The notes under the pieces were generated by a model, which had not been told where the DNA came from, did not search any database, and saw nothing but the letters and a program-made list of their open reading frames with translations. A DNA stretch of 7,455 nucleotides, from NCBI GenBank assembly GCA_903889795.1, contig CAISYW010000130.1, positions 1 to 7,455 on the forward strand, in the 5' to 3' direction. Numbering within the stretch: the first letter of the stretch is position 1; each line of letters opens with the position of its first letter. A program made the position numbers and the translations under genes. The DNA comes from an uncultured Chlamydiae bacterium (GTDB taxonomy: Bacteria; Chlamydiota; Chlamydiia; Chlamydiales; SM23-39). Of the stretch, positions 1 through 6,527 are shown piece after piece.

Positions 1-2129
1 AAGCTAAACAGCTTGTGCCCGGAGATATCGTCTCAGTCAAATTAGGAAATGTGATTCCCGCCGATGTGAAATTAGCCGATGGTGAATACCTTTCAGTGGA
101 CCAATCCATTTTGACCGGAGAATCGTTGCCCGTCACCAAAAAAAAGGGCGATGTGATTTTTTCCGGCACCATAATCAAGACAGGCGAAATGACGGGAATT
201 GTGACAAAGACCGCAGACAGAACCTTTTTCGGAAAAACGGCAAAATTAGTCGAAACAGCTCAGACCAAATCCCATTTTGAAGAGGCCTTCTTGCGAATGG
301 GGAACATCCTCATCGCAGCCACTCTATTGATCTGCGCCATTATCCTGGTCGTATCGTTCTATCGATTGGAGATCCAGCATATCAGCAATGAAACCATTGG
401 CGAAATCGTTATCTTTTTTCTCGTTTTAGTCGTTGCCGGCATTCCCATCGCGTCCCCTGCAGTTTTCTCTGTCGCTATGGCCATTGGAGCCCACAGGCTC
501 GCCAAAATGAAAGCGATCGTCTCGAGACTGTCTGCCATCGAAGAGCTTGCCTCCATGGACATTCTCTGTTCCGATAAAACAGGCACGCTGACAATGAATA
601 AATTAACTGTCGGCGGCATTCTTCTCTTTGAGGGGAAGAATGAAGAGGAGCTCCTCGTCACGGCCTGTCTCGCTTCAAAAAAAGAGGGCAATGACGCCAT
701 TGACGATGCTCTTTTTCATAAATTGCACAAAGACGCACTTCAATCCTATCGAGTCGAAAAATACATTCCATTTGATCCCGTTCGAAAACGCGCTGAAGCC
801 ACAGTCCGCTCCCCCGACGGTTCGACCATGCAAGTGATGAAAGGGGCTCCTCAAGTGATCCTTCGTCTATGCGAAGTCACCGACTCGATGAAAACAGAGG
901 TGATGGCTGGAGTCGAAGAGTTTGCGAAAAAAGGTTATCGAACCCTTGGCATCGCTCGAACGGACAAACAAAATAAATGGCGTTATTTAGGCTTGATCGC
1001 TCTACTGGATCCCCCGCGAGCAGATACTAAATTGACTCTGAATGAAATCAATGGGATGGGCGTCGAAATCAAAACAGTGACGGGAGACCATGAGAGTATC
1101 GCACGAGAACTCTCTCATACGCTGGGACTGGGCACGGATATCATTTCTGTCGATAAGCTCTATAATGAAAACCTATCCGACGTACTACGAGAAGAGCTCA
1201 TAGAAAAAGCCAACGGTTTTGCCGAAGTATATCCCGAGCATAAATTTGAGATTGTCAAGACACTGCAACGAAAGCGCCACATCGTTGGCATGACGGGCGA
1301 TGGAGTCAACGACGCTCCGGCTTTGAAACAGGCGGATGTCGGCATTGCTGTCAGCAATGCGACCGATGCGGCTCGACAGGCGGCCGATCTCGTTTTGACC
1401 GATTCGGGGTTGGATGTAATCTGCCACGCGATTGCCGAATCGAGAAAAACCTTTGGCCGGATGAAAAGCTACATGCTTTATCGAATGGCCGAGACCTTCC
1501 GGCTCCTGTTATTCTTGCTCTTGGCCATGCTCGTCTTCCAAGAACATCCTTTGACTGCGATCATGGTCATCTTGATTGCTCTTCTGAATGACATCCCCAT
1601 CATGATGATCGCCTATGATAAAATGAGAGTGCACTCGCATCCGATCAACTGGAACATCAAAGAATTGCTCACGATATCCATCGGATTCTCAATCGTCGGC
1701 GTCATTTCCACCTTCGGTCTTTTTTGGATCGGGAAAGCATTTTGGTTTACTCATATCGCCGACCCCAAGCTGCAGTTCGGCTATTTGCAAACACTTGCCT
1801 TTATGGCTATCCTCTGCGGTGGAAACCTCACCATCTATCTTACCCGAAATATCGGCCCTCTTTGGCAAAAACCGCTGCCGGAATGGAAATTTTTCCTTTC
1901 GACAATCATATCGCTCGTGATTGGTACGCTTGTTTCCGTTTATGGGCTCGGTTCAGGAGATTTTGTCGGAATCGGATGGAAATATGTGGGGTTTTCATGG
2001 GCCTACATTCTCTGCTGGTTCGTTATCACGATTTTCGTGAAACAGCTCTTATATAAGATGATTGGGTACAAAGAGACCTACCTCGACCGGTTTATCCATA
2101 TCGTCGATGAGCCTTTGCATCGAGACTAA
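1..2129 (+). CDS. Plasma-membrane proton-efflux P-type ATPase (P3A-like), 5' end outside the window
   Basis: This is an ATP-driven cation pump of the inner membrane, most likely exporting H+. The frame is open to the left edge (AKQLVPGDIV), so the GTG at position 15 is an internal Val and not the start. Numbering from that Val, I see the actuator loop LTGESLPV (TGES 34-37), membrane segments M3 (about 97-116) and M4 (about 128-158, GIPIASPAVFS), the phosphorylation site CSDKTGTLT (Asp187), KGAP (276-279, nucleotide binding), VTGD (355-358) and the hinge GDGVNDAPAL (428-437). Six C-terminal helices M5-M10 follow (about 492-682). Two residues tied to proton transport in plant AHA2 appear conserved: an Arg in M5 (R496, ETFRLLLF) and an Asp in M6 (D526, LLNDIPIM). 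The protein ends about 20 residues after M10, so the long regulatory tail of plant pumps is absent. It is convergent with xerD across a palindromic element. The family is certain; H+ as the ion is inferred from similarity to P3A pumps. Confidence 0.93.
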   Translation, partial: AKQLVPGDIVSVKLGNVIPADVKLADGEYLSVDQSILTGESLPVTKKKGDVIFSGTIIKTGEMTGIVTKTADRTFFGKTAKLVETAQTKSHFEEAFLRMGNILIAATLLICAIILVVSFYRLEIQHISNETIGEIVIFFLVLVVAGIPIASPAVFSVAMAIGAHRLAKMKAIVSRLSAIEELASMDILCSDKTGTLTMNKLTVGGILLFEGKNEEELLVTACLASKKEGNDAIDDALFHKLHKDALQSYRVEKYIPFDPVRKRAEATVRSPDGSTMQVMKGAPQVILRLCEVTDSMKTEVMAGVEEFAKKGYRTLGIARTDKQNKWRYLGLIALLDPPRADTKLTLNEINGMGVEIKTVTGDHESIARELSHTLGLGTDIISVDKLYNENLSDVLREELIEKANGFAEVYPEHKFEIVKTLQRKRHIVGMTGDGVNDAPALKQADVGIAVSNATDAARQAADLVLTDSGLDVICHAIAESRKTFGRMKSYMLYRMAETFRLLLFLLLAMLVFQEHPLTAIMVILIALLNDIPIMMIAYDKMRVHSHPINWNIKELLTISIGFSIVGVISTFGLFWIGKAFWFTHIADPKLQFGYLQTLAFMAILCGGNLTIYLTRNIGPLWQKPLPEWKFFLSTIISLVIGTLVSVYGLGSGDFVGIGWKYVGFSWAYILCWFVITIFVKQLLYKMIGYKETYLDRFIHIVDEPLHRD

Positions 2130-2151
2130 GTGTCTAATTGCAAAAGTTCGT
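2130..2151 (+). repeat. Left terminal inverted repeat of the palindromic element
   Basis: It begins GTGTCTAATTGC immediately after the ATPase stop codon. It is a perfect 22-bp reverse complement of 2271-2292. One further base pair (A2129/T2293) would extend the match outward into the flanking TAA copies. Confidence 0.9.
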
Positions 2152-2270
2152 AGTCGAATTTTTCGCTCAGATTTTTCTGCATGGCAAAGCGCGGAGCGCG
2201 ACGGCAACTTGGATAAGATTGTCGAGCGGGAGCGCAAAGCCAGGCGGAAAAAGATGAGTAAAATACGTAC

Positions 2271-2292
2271 ACGAACTTTTGCAATTAGACAC
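2271..2292 (-). repeat. Right terminal inverted repeat of the palindromic element
   Basis: It ends GCAATTAGACAC on the plus strand and mirrors 2130-2151 without mismatch. Its last base, C2292, forms the third base of the xerD stop codon (TAG on the minus strand). Confidence 0.9.
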
Positions 2293-3179
2293 TAAAAACG
2301 AGGGTGAAACGTTTTGAATGCGGCTTTCACATGGCTGTTGGCCAAATGAGTATAGCGATCCGTCGTGCCGATATCCTCATGACCCAGCATGTCCTGAATG
2401 AGACGTAAATCGGCGCCATTTTCCAACAAATGGGTCGCGAATGAATGGCGAAGAGTGTGAGGAGAAATCGTCTTCGCTATCTGTGCTGAGCGGGCGTAGG
2501 CGCGAATTCTCGACCAAACGGAGATGCGGTGAATCGGATTTCCCTTCTGCGATAGGAACAGCGGAGCATCGGAAGTTTCCGCTTTCACTCGAAAATGAAT
2601 GAGATAATGGTCGATCGCCTCAATCGCTCTCCGCCCCACAGGAATGAGCCTCTCTTTTCTTCCCTTTCCGCGGACTTTGACAAAGGAGTCGCTCAGATCC
2701 ATGATTTTCAAAGAACAGAGCTCGGAAACCCGCATCCCCGTCGCATAGAGAAGCTCCAGCATGGCCCGATCGCGAGATCCGACAAAATCATCCGATTTTG
2801 GCTGCGTCAAGAGCTGATCAACCTCTTCCATGGTCATCACTTCCGGAATCAATTGCCATATCTTCGGCGTCTCAAAATAACGCCCCAGATCAACCGAGAT
2901 CATTCCCTCTTTTTTTAAAAAACGAAAAAAAACTTTGATGGCAATCAGTGTGCGGCAAATGCTGGATGATGCGTAATCTTTCTTTTGAAGATGAGCTAAA
3001 AACCCGTAAATGGACTCACCGGAAGCCTCTCGAAAAGAAGTCCCAAAGCTCCCCTTTAAGAACGAAACAAAGAGGCGCAAATCCCTTTCATAGGCTTCAA
3101 TCGTATTGGGGCTAAGCCCTTTTTCCGATCGAAGGTAATCCAAAAAATCGCAAATAAAAATTTCAAATGAATCGCTCAT
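2292..3179 (-). CDS. xerD: Site-specific tyrosine recombinase XerD
   Basis: XerD works with XerC at dif to resolve chromosome dimers at division, exchanging strands through a 3'-phosphotyrosine intermediate. The 295-aa product matches the family length (E. coli XerD 298 aa). Residues about 1-95 form the SAM-like core-binding domain (FICDFLDYLRSEKGLSPNTI). The catalytic domain carries the full set: Arg150 (ATGMRVSEL), Lys172 (VRGKGRKERL), His241 and Arg244 (SPHTLRHSFATHLL), His267 (LGHEDIGTTDRYTH) and the nucleophile Tyr276. The ending HPRF and the GADLR-IQ stretch look more like XerD than XerC, but the paralogue call is not absolute. I chose ATG at 3179 over the adjacent upstream TTG at 3182. 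No strong Shine-Dalgarno sequence is visible. A GATAAT (-10-like) lies at 3188-3193, only 8 nt before the ATG, so a leaderless or read-through transcript is possible. It is likely downstream of the 366-aa gene with a gap of about 93 bp. Confidence 0.93.
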   Translation of the reverse strand: MSDSFEIFICDFLDYLRSEKGLSPNTIEAYERDLRLFVSFLKGSFGTSFREASGESIYGFLAHLQKKDYASSSICRTLIAIKVFFRFLKKEGMISVDLGRYFETPKIWQLIPEVMTMEEVDQLLTQPKSDDFVGSRDRAMLELLYATGMRVSELCSLKIMDLSDSFVKVRGKGRKERLIPVGRRAIEAIDHYLIHFRVKAETSDAPLFLSQKGNPIHRISVWSRIRAYARSAQIAKTISPHTLRHSFATHLLENGADLRLIQDMLGHEDIGTTDRYTHLANSHVKAAFKTFHPRF

Positions 3180-3272
3180 CAAGGCGCATTATCCCGACTT
3201 TGTCCATTTTTTCAGAGCAAGGGTTACAAGATGTTTATTTAGATTCGGTTACAGGAAATATAAAGAAAATTT

Positions 3273-4373
3273 TTATTGACTTTCCCAATGATCCTGAATC
3301 GACTTAACGAGATAATCTAGATAAAATCGCGATTTATTCCCTTTTGAACAAATCATCTCTTCTTGGGTTTCCGTAGGAAAGTCGAATCGATAATAAGCTG
3401 GAGCCACCTTGCTCCATCTAGCAAAAAGATTTTGAATTGCCTTGGTATTTTTTTGAACAGCCTTTTTAACAAAGGCTTTATCATTTAAATCTGTGATTTG
3501 ATCCTTTCCCATAAACTGTCTTAACGAAATCCGATCCCATACCTGCAACATAGGACCACGAGACCGTGCGTAAACCCACGGTCTTTGCCAATATTGCCAT
3601 TTTGAATATTCAGGTTCTAACAATTTATTCTTATCTGATAAAGGCTTTGGCGGATGAAGCGAAGGAACAGGTAAGCCAGGATCTAAATGAGGCTCATCTG
3701 CATGGTGAGGGGGTACAGCATCCGGTGGAGGGGGTGGTACATCATCCGGTGGAGGAGGGAGATCGGCAACATTAGATGGAAGTACAGCATCCCTCTGAGG
3801 TACAACATCAGACAGTGGAGGAGAGGCGGAGAGAGCAGAAGAATAGCTCCCAACACTAAAGTCTTTAAAGTCCTCGCAAAGCTGAACCAAACCGCTATGA
3901 ACAGAATAATCCTTTTTTTCCACCCAGGTACACATCGCAGCATCTTCCGGCCGCCAATTCATCGTCGATGTGTCGCCAAAATGAAGAGATTTCAGCGAAG
4001 AGTAGTCGGGTGAAGGGCATGTTTTGATCTTATCCAAAACAGACTGGCCAACCTCAGCAACCAATGCATGAGATTCGTAAGGTTTATCCGGCGCCGGCTT
4101 TTGGATGATAAATCCCAGTTGGTCTAATTTTTCAATTTTTTTATTTTGAGCGTCTAATTGTTGTTGGAGAGCATTCAGACATCCATGCACTAATATTTGA
4201 ATTTTAGGATCCAATGTAGGAGATGTTGCCTTATTGAAATTTGCGCCATCAATACCAATGGAAATATCATAAAAATTTCCTTTGGAATTTTTGATAGCCC
4301 TGCGAATGAGCAAACGGTTCCCCACTACATCATGATCGAGCAAAGAAATATCTCGAATAGAAACCAGGCTCAT
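3273..4373 (-). CDS. Unrecognised 366-aa protein with acidic proline-rich centre; candidate secreted effector
   Basis: I do not recognise a family. The N-terminal part (1-60) is mixed; residues about 65-87 (LNALQQQLDAQNKKIEKL) could form a short coiled coil. Residues about 185-245 are rich in Pro and Asp, with repeats PPLSDVVP, PQRDAVL, PPPDDVP and PPPDAVP. They include DLPPPPDD (204-211), which resembles the EVH1-binding sequences with acidic flanks in Listeria ActA. The C-terminal 115 residues are basic and aromatic (KWQYWQRPWVYARSRGP) and probably folded. No signal peptide or membrane segment is visible, which is compatible with type III secretion or a cytosolic role. The ATG at 4373 has no evident Shine-Dalgarno sequence. 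A TATAAT lies about 30 bp upstream. The start is the natural one because upstream sequence is AT-rich and noncoding. Function is unknown; effector status is inference from the Pro-rich sequence and context. Confidence 0.75.
   Translation of the reverse strand: MSLVSIRDISLLDHDVVGNRLLIRRAIKNSKGNFYDISIGIDGANFNKATSPTLDPKIQILVHGCLNALQQQLDAQNKKIEKLDQLGFIIQKPAPDKPYESHALVAEVGQSVLDKIKTCPSPDYSSLKSLHFGDTSTMNWRPEDAAMCTWVEKKDYSVHSGLVQLCEDFKDFSVGSYSSALSASPPLSDVVPQRDAVLPSNVADLPPPPDDVPPPPPDAVPPHHADEPHLDPGLPVPSLHPPKPLSDKNKLLEPEYSKWQYWQRPWVYARSRGPMLQVWDRISLRQFMGKDQITDLNDKAFVKKAVQKNTKAIQNLFARWSKVAPAYYRFDFPTETQEEMICSKGNKSRFYLDYLVKSIQDHWESQ
3712..3821 (-). repeat. Degenerate 20-24-bp repeat encoding the proline-rich centre
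   Basis: Four related units lie at 3712-3731, 3736-3755, 3781-3800 and 3799-3821. The first two share 19 of 20 bases with a 24-bp period (GGTACAGCATCC... and GGTACATCATCC...). The third matches 15 of 20, and the fourth carries a 3-bp insertion. On the minus strand they encode PPPDAVP, PPPDDVP, PQRDAVL and PPLSDVVP. The unit pattern suggests internal duplication within the gene, with the two near-identical copies the most recent. Confidence 0.7.
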
Positions 4374-4401
4374 AATTACACGCTATTACAAATTACTAAT
4401 A

Positions 4402-4407
4402 ATTATA
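4402..4407 (-). promoter_or_regulatory. Possible -10 element of the 366-aa gene
   Basis: The minus strand reads TATAAT here, 28 bp before the ATG, in a very AT-rich spacer. No convincing -35 sits at 16-18 bp. A 10-bp direct repeat CATAATTACA occurs at 4371-4380 and 4411-4420, bracketing the site. In such AT-rich DNA a chance match is quite possible. Confidence 0.3.
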
Positions 4408-4518
4408 ACGCATAATTACATTTAATACACTACAAAACATTACTATCTATCATTAAAAAAATAATACAGGTATTTAGACAAAAAATTCTTATATGAGGAG
4501 ACGAAAATCACAAGACAT

Positions 4519-4553
4519 AAAAAAGGGAACGTAAAGTTTTCTTTTACGCTCCC
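4519..4553 (-). terminator. Factor-independent terminator of the 541-aa gene
   Basis: The arms GGGAACGTAAA (4525-4535) and TTTACGCTCCC (4543-4553) form an 11-bp stem with one mismatch and a 7-nt loop. On the minus strand the stem is followed by six T residues (complement of 4519-4524). It lies about 57 bp past the stop codon of the 541-aa gene and separates it from the 366-aa gene. Confidence 0.85.
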
Positions 4554-4565
4554 CACATTCGTGAA

Positions 4566-4581
4566 CGGTTTTAAGAAACCG
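4566..4581 (-). other. Small hairpin between stop codon and terminator
   Basis: CGGTTT, a 4-base TAAG loop, then AAACCG form a perfect 6-bp stem just before the main terminator of the 541-aa gene. It may simply stabilise the 3' end of the transcript. No T-run directly follows it, so I do not call it a second terminator. Confidence 0.45.
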
Positions 4582-4610
4582 CAAGAATCTAAACGGGCGT
4601 GCCGCTTATA

Positions 4611-6236
4611 CTACCAAAACTTATACGCCCCAACTAATGTTATTAAACCACTCGCTGATGGCATCGCATTATAAGCAGCAGATGCAAGAACGATAGGTCC
4701 ATAACCATAAGAGCTGGCAACGAACACTGCACCCGCTACGGCCGCAGCAGCGACACTCGTTTTAAGTACGGGAGCCAGCCATCCGCGACGGCGCTGACTT
4801 GCAGGAATACCTTCTTCCAGCTTCTTGAGTTGCGCTTCAACCTTCTTCAAATCATGCAATGGAAACCATACACATGCAGCTTTATGAGTTTTATTAAACT
4901 GAGCCCTCTCTTCAATAACTGCCTTTTGCTCGAGTTGCGCTGATTTTAAATCTTTTTCCAGGCGCTGGATTTGCTGATCGAGATTTTTACATTTTTTACC
5001 ATTTATCATTATCTTAGCCAGCACTGCTTCAGCTTCTTTAGTTGCCTTTTTCAATTCCTTCAAATAGTTTTTAACTTCAACTGGCGTGGCGGCAGCTTTC
5101 AGAGACGCTTTAAGCTCAGCAATTTTCGGGTTATGGCAAGCTTTCAATTTTTTGATATCGGCCTCTATTATACCGACCTTGAGAGCAACAGTATTCACTC
5201 TCATGTCTAAATCCAGACGCTTTTTGAGATCAGCCTGTTGTGTTTCAAGATCCGTTCGCCGTGCATCCGTTGCAGCGATTTCCTGTTTTACCGCAACTTT
5301 TTGTTCAGCTTGAATCGTCTTGAATAGGACAGTCACATTAACGCCCTTAAATCCAAAGGATGCGCTTAATGCAGAAGAATGGCTCTTCAAGACATTTCGA
5401 ACGGAAGAGAGATCTTTCGGTTCAGCTGCCTTCAAAATGCTCTTACATGCATTGGTAAACGAAGTTTCAAGAGCTTTTCCGGCATCGCCGGATAAGGCCT
5501 TTTTAACTTCATCTGCAGTTAAGAGACCATCTTTTTTAAGACGTTCCAACGTTTGATTAAACAGGCGTATCGCCTTATTCGATAAAGGATCCTTCGCAAG
5601 AGCTTCAGCGAGCTCATCAATGGCTTTCTTCATAACGATGTTACCAACATGCGCACGATTCGCTTCCGATATAAATCCGGCAATCCGGGTATCATAAAAA
5701 TTTGGATGTAATACTTGTTTAGTATACAATCCAAACAATTGAGTCTCATATGTACTTTCATTGTCTGCGCTTCCAGGAATAGTAACAAGCTGACCATTGA
5801 ACTGATCCTTTAATTCATGCTTCAAACCCTTAATCACGGCAACCGTGTCAGTCGATTTGTGTTTACCTGCAAATTCTTTAAGATCCCGCACTGACTTGAG
5901 AACAGAGTCGTTGTATTGGGTACGAGCCTCGTTTGAATTTGGGATAGTCTGAAGTTTGCTCAGAGTCTTAAACGAACTCGATTTCATGCTGTCAATCGCA
6001 CGTCCGGCCAACCATGATGGTTTTTCAGGAACCACAGGAACCACAGGCACGACAGGAGTGCTCTTCAGCGCTTGTGCAGTATAATGAAAAGGTGCACGAA
6101 TCGCATCAGCGACTACAAAGAAAGGAATCTTTAAAGCATCGACACCCTTTTTAACACCCTTGTCACCTTTAACCTGACCGATCCCGGCCATTGTTAAAGA
6201 GTGAAAGGAACTATCATTTACATTAGCAATAGCCAT
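4611..6236 (-). CDS. Unrecognised 541-aa helical/coiled-coil protein with C-terminal hydrophobic region; candidate secreted or inclusion-membrane protein
   Basis: I do not recognise a family. The protein is Lys/Ala/Leu-rich and largely helical. Residues about 60-70 are PVVPVVPVVP, encoded by a 9-bp tandem repeat. Residues about 305-475 carry heptad-like helical stretches, e.g. RRTDLETQQADLKKRLDLD and NLDQQIQRLEKDLKSAQLEQ, expected to form coiled coils. A basic RRR (482-484) precedes a hydrophobic Ala/Val/Gly-rich stretch (about 487-540) that could make a two-helix membrane hairpin, with final residues YKFW. There is no N-terminal signal peptide. The start at 6236 is supported by AGGAG six bases upstream (6243-6247). 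The gene has its own upstream AT-rich control region and its own terminator, so it is monocistronic. Chlamydial inclusion-membrane proteins combine coiled coils with a bilobed hydrophobic domain, though usually nearer the N-terminus, so this assignment is speculative. Confidence 0.8.
   Translation of the reverse strand: MAIANVNDSSFHSLTMAGIGQVKGDKGVKKGVDALKIPFFVVADAIRAPFHYTAQALKSTPVVPVVPVVPEKPSWLAGRAIDSMKSSSFKTLSKLQTIPNSNEARTQYNDSVLKSVRDLKEFAGKHKSTDTVAVIKGLKHELKDQFNGQLVTIPGSADNESTYETQLFGLYTKQVLHPNFYDTRIAGFISEANRAHVGNIVMKKAIDELAEALAKDPLSNKAIRLFNQTLERLKKDGLLTADEVKKALSGDAGKALETSFTNACKSILKAAEPKDLSSVRNVLKSHSSALSASFGFKGVNVTVLFKTIQAEQKVAVKQEIAATDARRTDLETQQADLKKRLDLDMRVNTVALKVGIIEADIKKLKACHNPKIAELKASLKAAATPVEVKNYLKELKKATKEAEAVLAKIMINGKKCKNLDQQIQRLEKDLKSAQLEQKAVIEERAQFNKTHKAACVWFPLHDLKKVEAQLKKLEEGIPASQRRRGWLAPVLKTSVAAAAVAGAVFVASSYGYGPIVLASAAYNAMPSASGLITLVGAYKFW
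6026..6052 (-). repeat. 9-bp tandem repeat, three copies
   Basis: CAGGAACCA, CAGGAACCA and CAGGCACGA lie head to tail, followed by a partial CAGGA. In the minus-strand gene they encode the repeated V-V-P tripeptide at residues about 61-70. The unit is a multiple of three, so copy-number change would keep the reading frame. Confidence 0.8.
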
Positions 6237-6242
6237 AACAAA

Positions 6243-6247
6243 CTCCT
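6243..6247 (-). promoter_or_regulatory. Strong Shine-Dalgarno of the 541-aa gene
   Basis: The minus strand reads AGGAG, then six bases, then the ATG at 6236. This is the clearest ribosome site among the minus-strand genes here and fixes the start. Confidence 0.85.
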
Positions 6248-6302
6248 AAATCTATTGTTTTTATTGTATTTCGTTACCGTTAATTTTATTACCGATAATC
6301 AT

Positions 6303-6333
6303 ATTATATCAATAAAAATCGTATTTAAAACAA
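6303..6333 (-). promoter_or_regulatory. Possible promoter of the 541-aa gene
   Basis: The minus strand has TATAAT (6303-6308) with TTGTTT (6328-6333) 19 bp upstream. The spacing is slightly long and the -35 is weak. A start point near 6296 would give a leader of about 60 nt that includes both TTACCG copies and the Shine-Dalgarno sequence. Confidence 0.35.
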
Positions 6334-6345
6334 CTTGATATTATC

Positions 6346-6373
6346 ACTAAAATTTAACGTAGTTTCATTCATA
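6346..6373. repeat. Imperfect direct repeat, copy 1
   Basis: The stretch starts ACTAAAATTTAACG and continues AGTTTCATTCAT. It matches 6389-6418 apart from three short gaps in the alignment. It sits upstream of the possible promoter of the 541-aa gene and could be a regulator site or a remnant of a local duplication. Confidence 0.5.
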
Positions 6374-6388
6374 AAAATATTGCGTAAA

Positions 6389-6418
6389 ACTCAAAATTTA
6401 ACCGTACGTTTCTTTCAT
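6389..6418. repeat. Imperfect direct repeat, copy 2
   Basis: The stretch starts ACTCAAAATTTAACCG and continues TACGTTTCTTTCATT. It is 43 bp downstream of copy 1, roughly four helical turns, so the two would lie on about the same face of the DNA. Confidence 0.5.
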
Positions 6419-6500
6419 TATTCAGGCATGAATTAGTAATATTTAGCGATAAAACATTAAATAATCATAAACAAACATTTTCACAACAATAAACACTGAA

Positions 6501-6527
6501 ATGAAAATTTCCACAGAGGAACCATGA
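6501..6527 (+). other. Micro-ORF of 8 codons (MKISTEEP)
   Basis: An ATG at 6501 opens an 8-codon frame ending in TGA at 6525-6527, overlapping the ATG of the next micro-ORF as ATGA. No clear ribosome site precedes it. It may be chance; it matters only as the upstream partner of the micro-ORF at 6524. Confidence 0.15.

Larger units (their letters stand above)
2130..2292. mobile_element. MITE-like palindromic element with 22-bp perfect terminal inverted repeats
   Basis: About 163 bp with no credible gene. The terminal 22 bp (2130-2151 and 2271-2292) are perfect reverse complements. Pairing continues imperfectly inward almost to the centre: the stretch near 2154-2195 resembles the complement of 2227-2268, and an inner stem CAA-CTT around loop GGAT pairs with AAG-A-TTG near 2204-2219. 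The flanks are TAA at 2127-2129 and TAA at 2293-2295, consistent with a 3-bp target duplication; read as CTAA (2126-2129 and 2292-2295) it also fits a 4-bp YTAR target. Short TNA or YTAR duplications are known for IS5-family subgroups, so a non-autonomous derivative of such an element is plausible, but no transposase is present to prove it. RNA from either strand would fold into a long hairpin, which could also affect the 3' ends of both flanking genes. No U-tract follows the stem, so it is not a classic intrinsic terminator. Confidence 0.72.

Noticed and set aside
15..17. GTG as start of the ATPase
   Set aside because: The frame continues upstream to the window edge with conserved actuator-domain sequence (AKQLVPGDIV); the codon is an internal Val.
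2130..2292. dif site for the neighbouring XerD
   Set aside because: dif is about 28 bp with 11-bp arms; this is a 163-bp palindrome with a target duplication.
2049..2295. Small frames across the palindrome on both strands, both ending TFAIRH
   Set aside because: The shared ending is produced by the inverted repeat itself; no ribosome site or protein-like composition supports a gene.
3180..3182. TTG start for xerD one codon upstream of ATG
   Set aside because: The ATG directly after it is preferred, and nothing in the ribosome-site spacing favours TTG.
4493..4534. ATG with GAGGAG nearby on the plus strand, 13 codons
   Set aside because: The purine run lies within the frame, not before it, and the frame runs into the terminator stem.
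3816..5394. Shared peptide SSALSAS in the 366-aa and 541-aa proteins (about 15 similar bases)
   Set aside because: No similarity extends beyond it; low-complexity Ser/Ala chance match is more likely than paralogy.
6234..6236. 541-aa protein as outer-membrane barrel because it ends in aromatic residues
   Set aside because: No signal peptide and a helical, Lys-rich composition argue against a beta-barrel.
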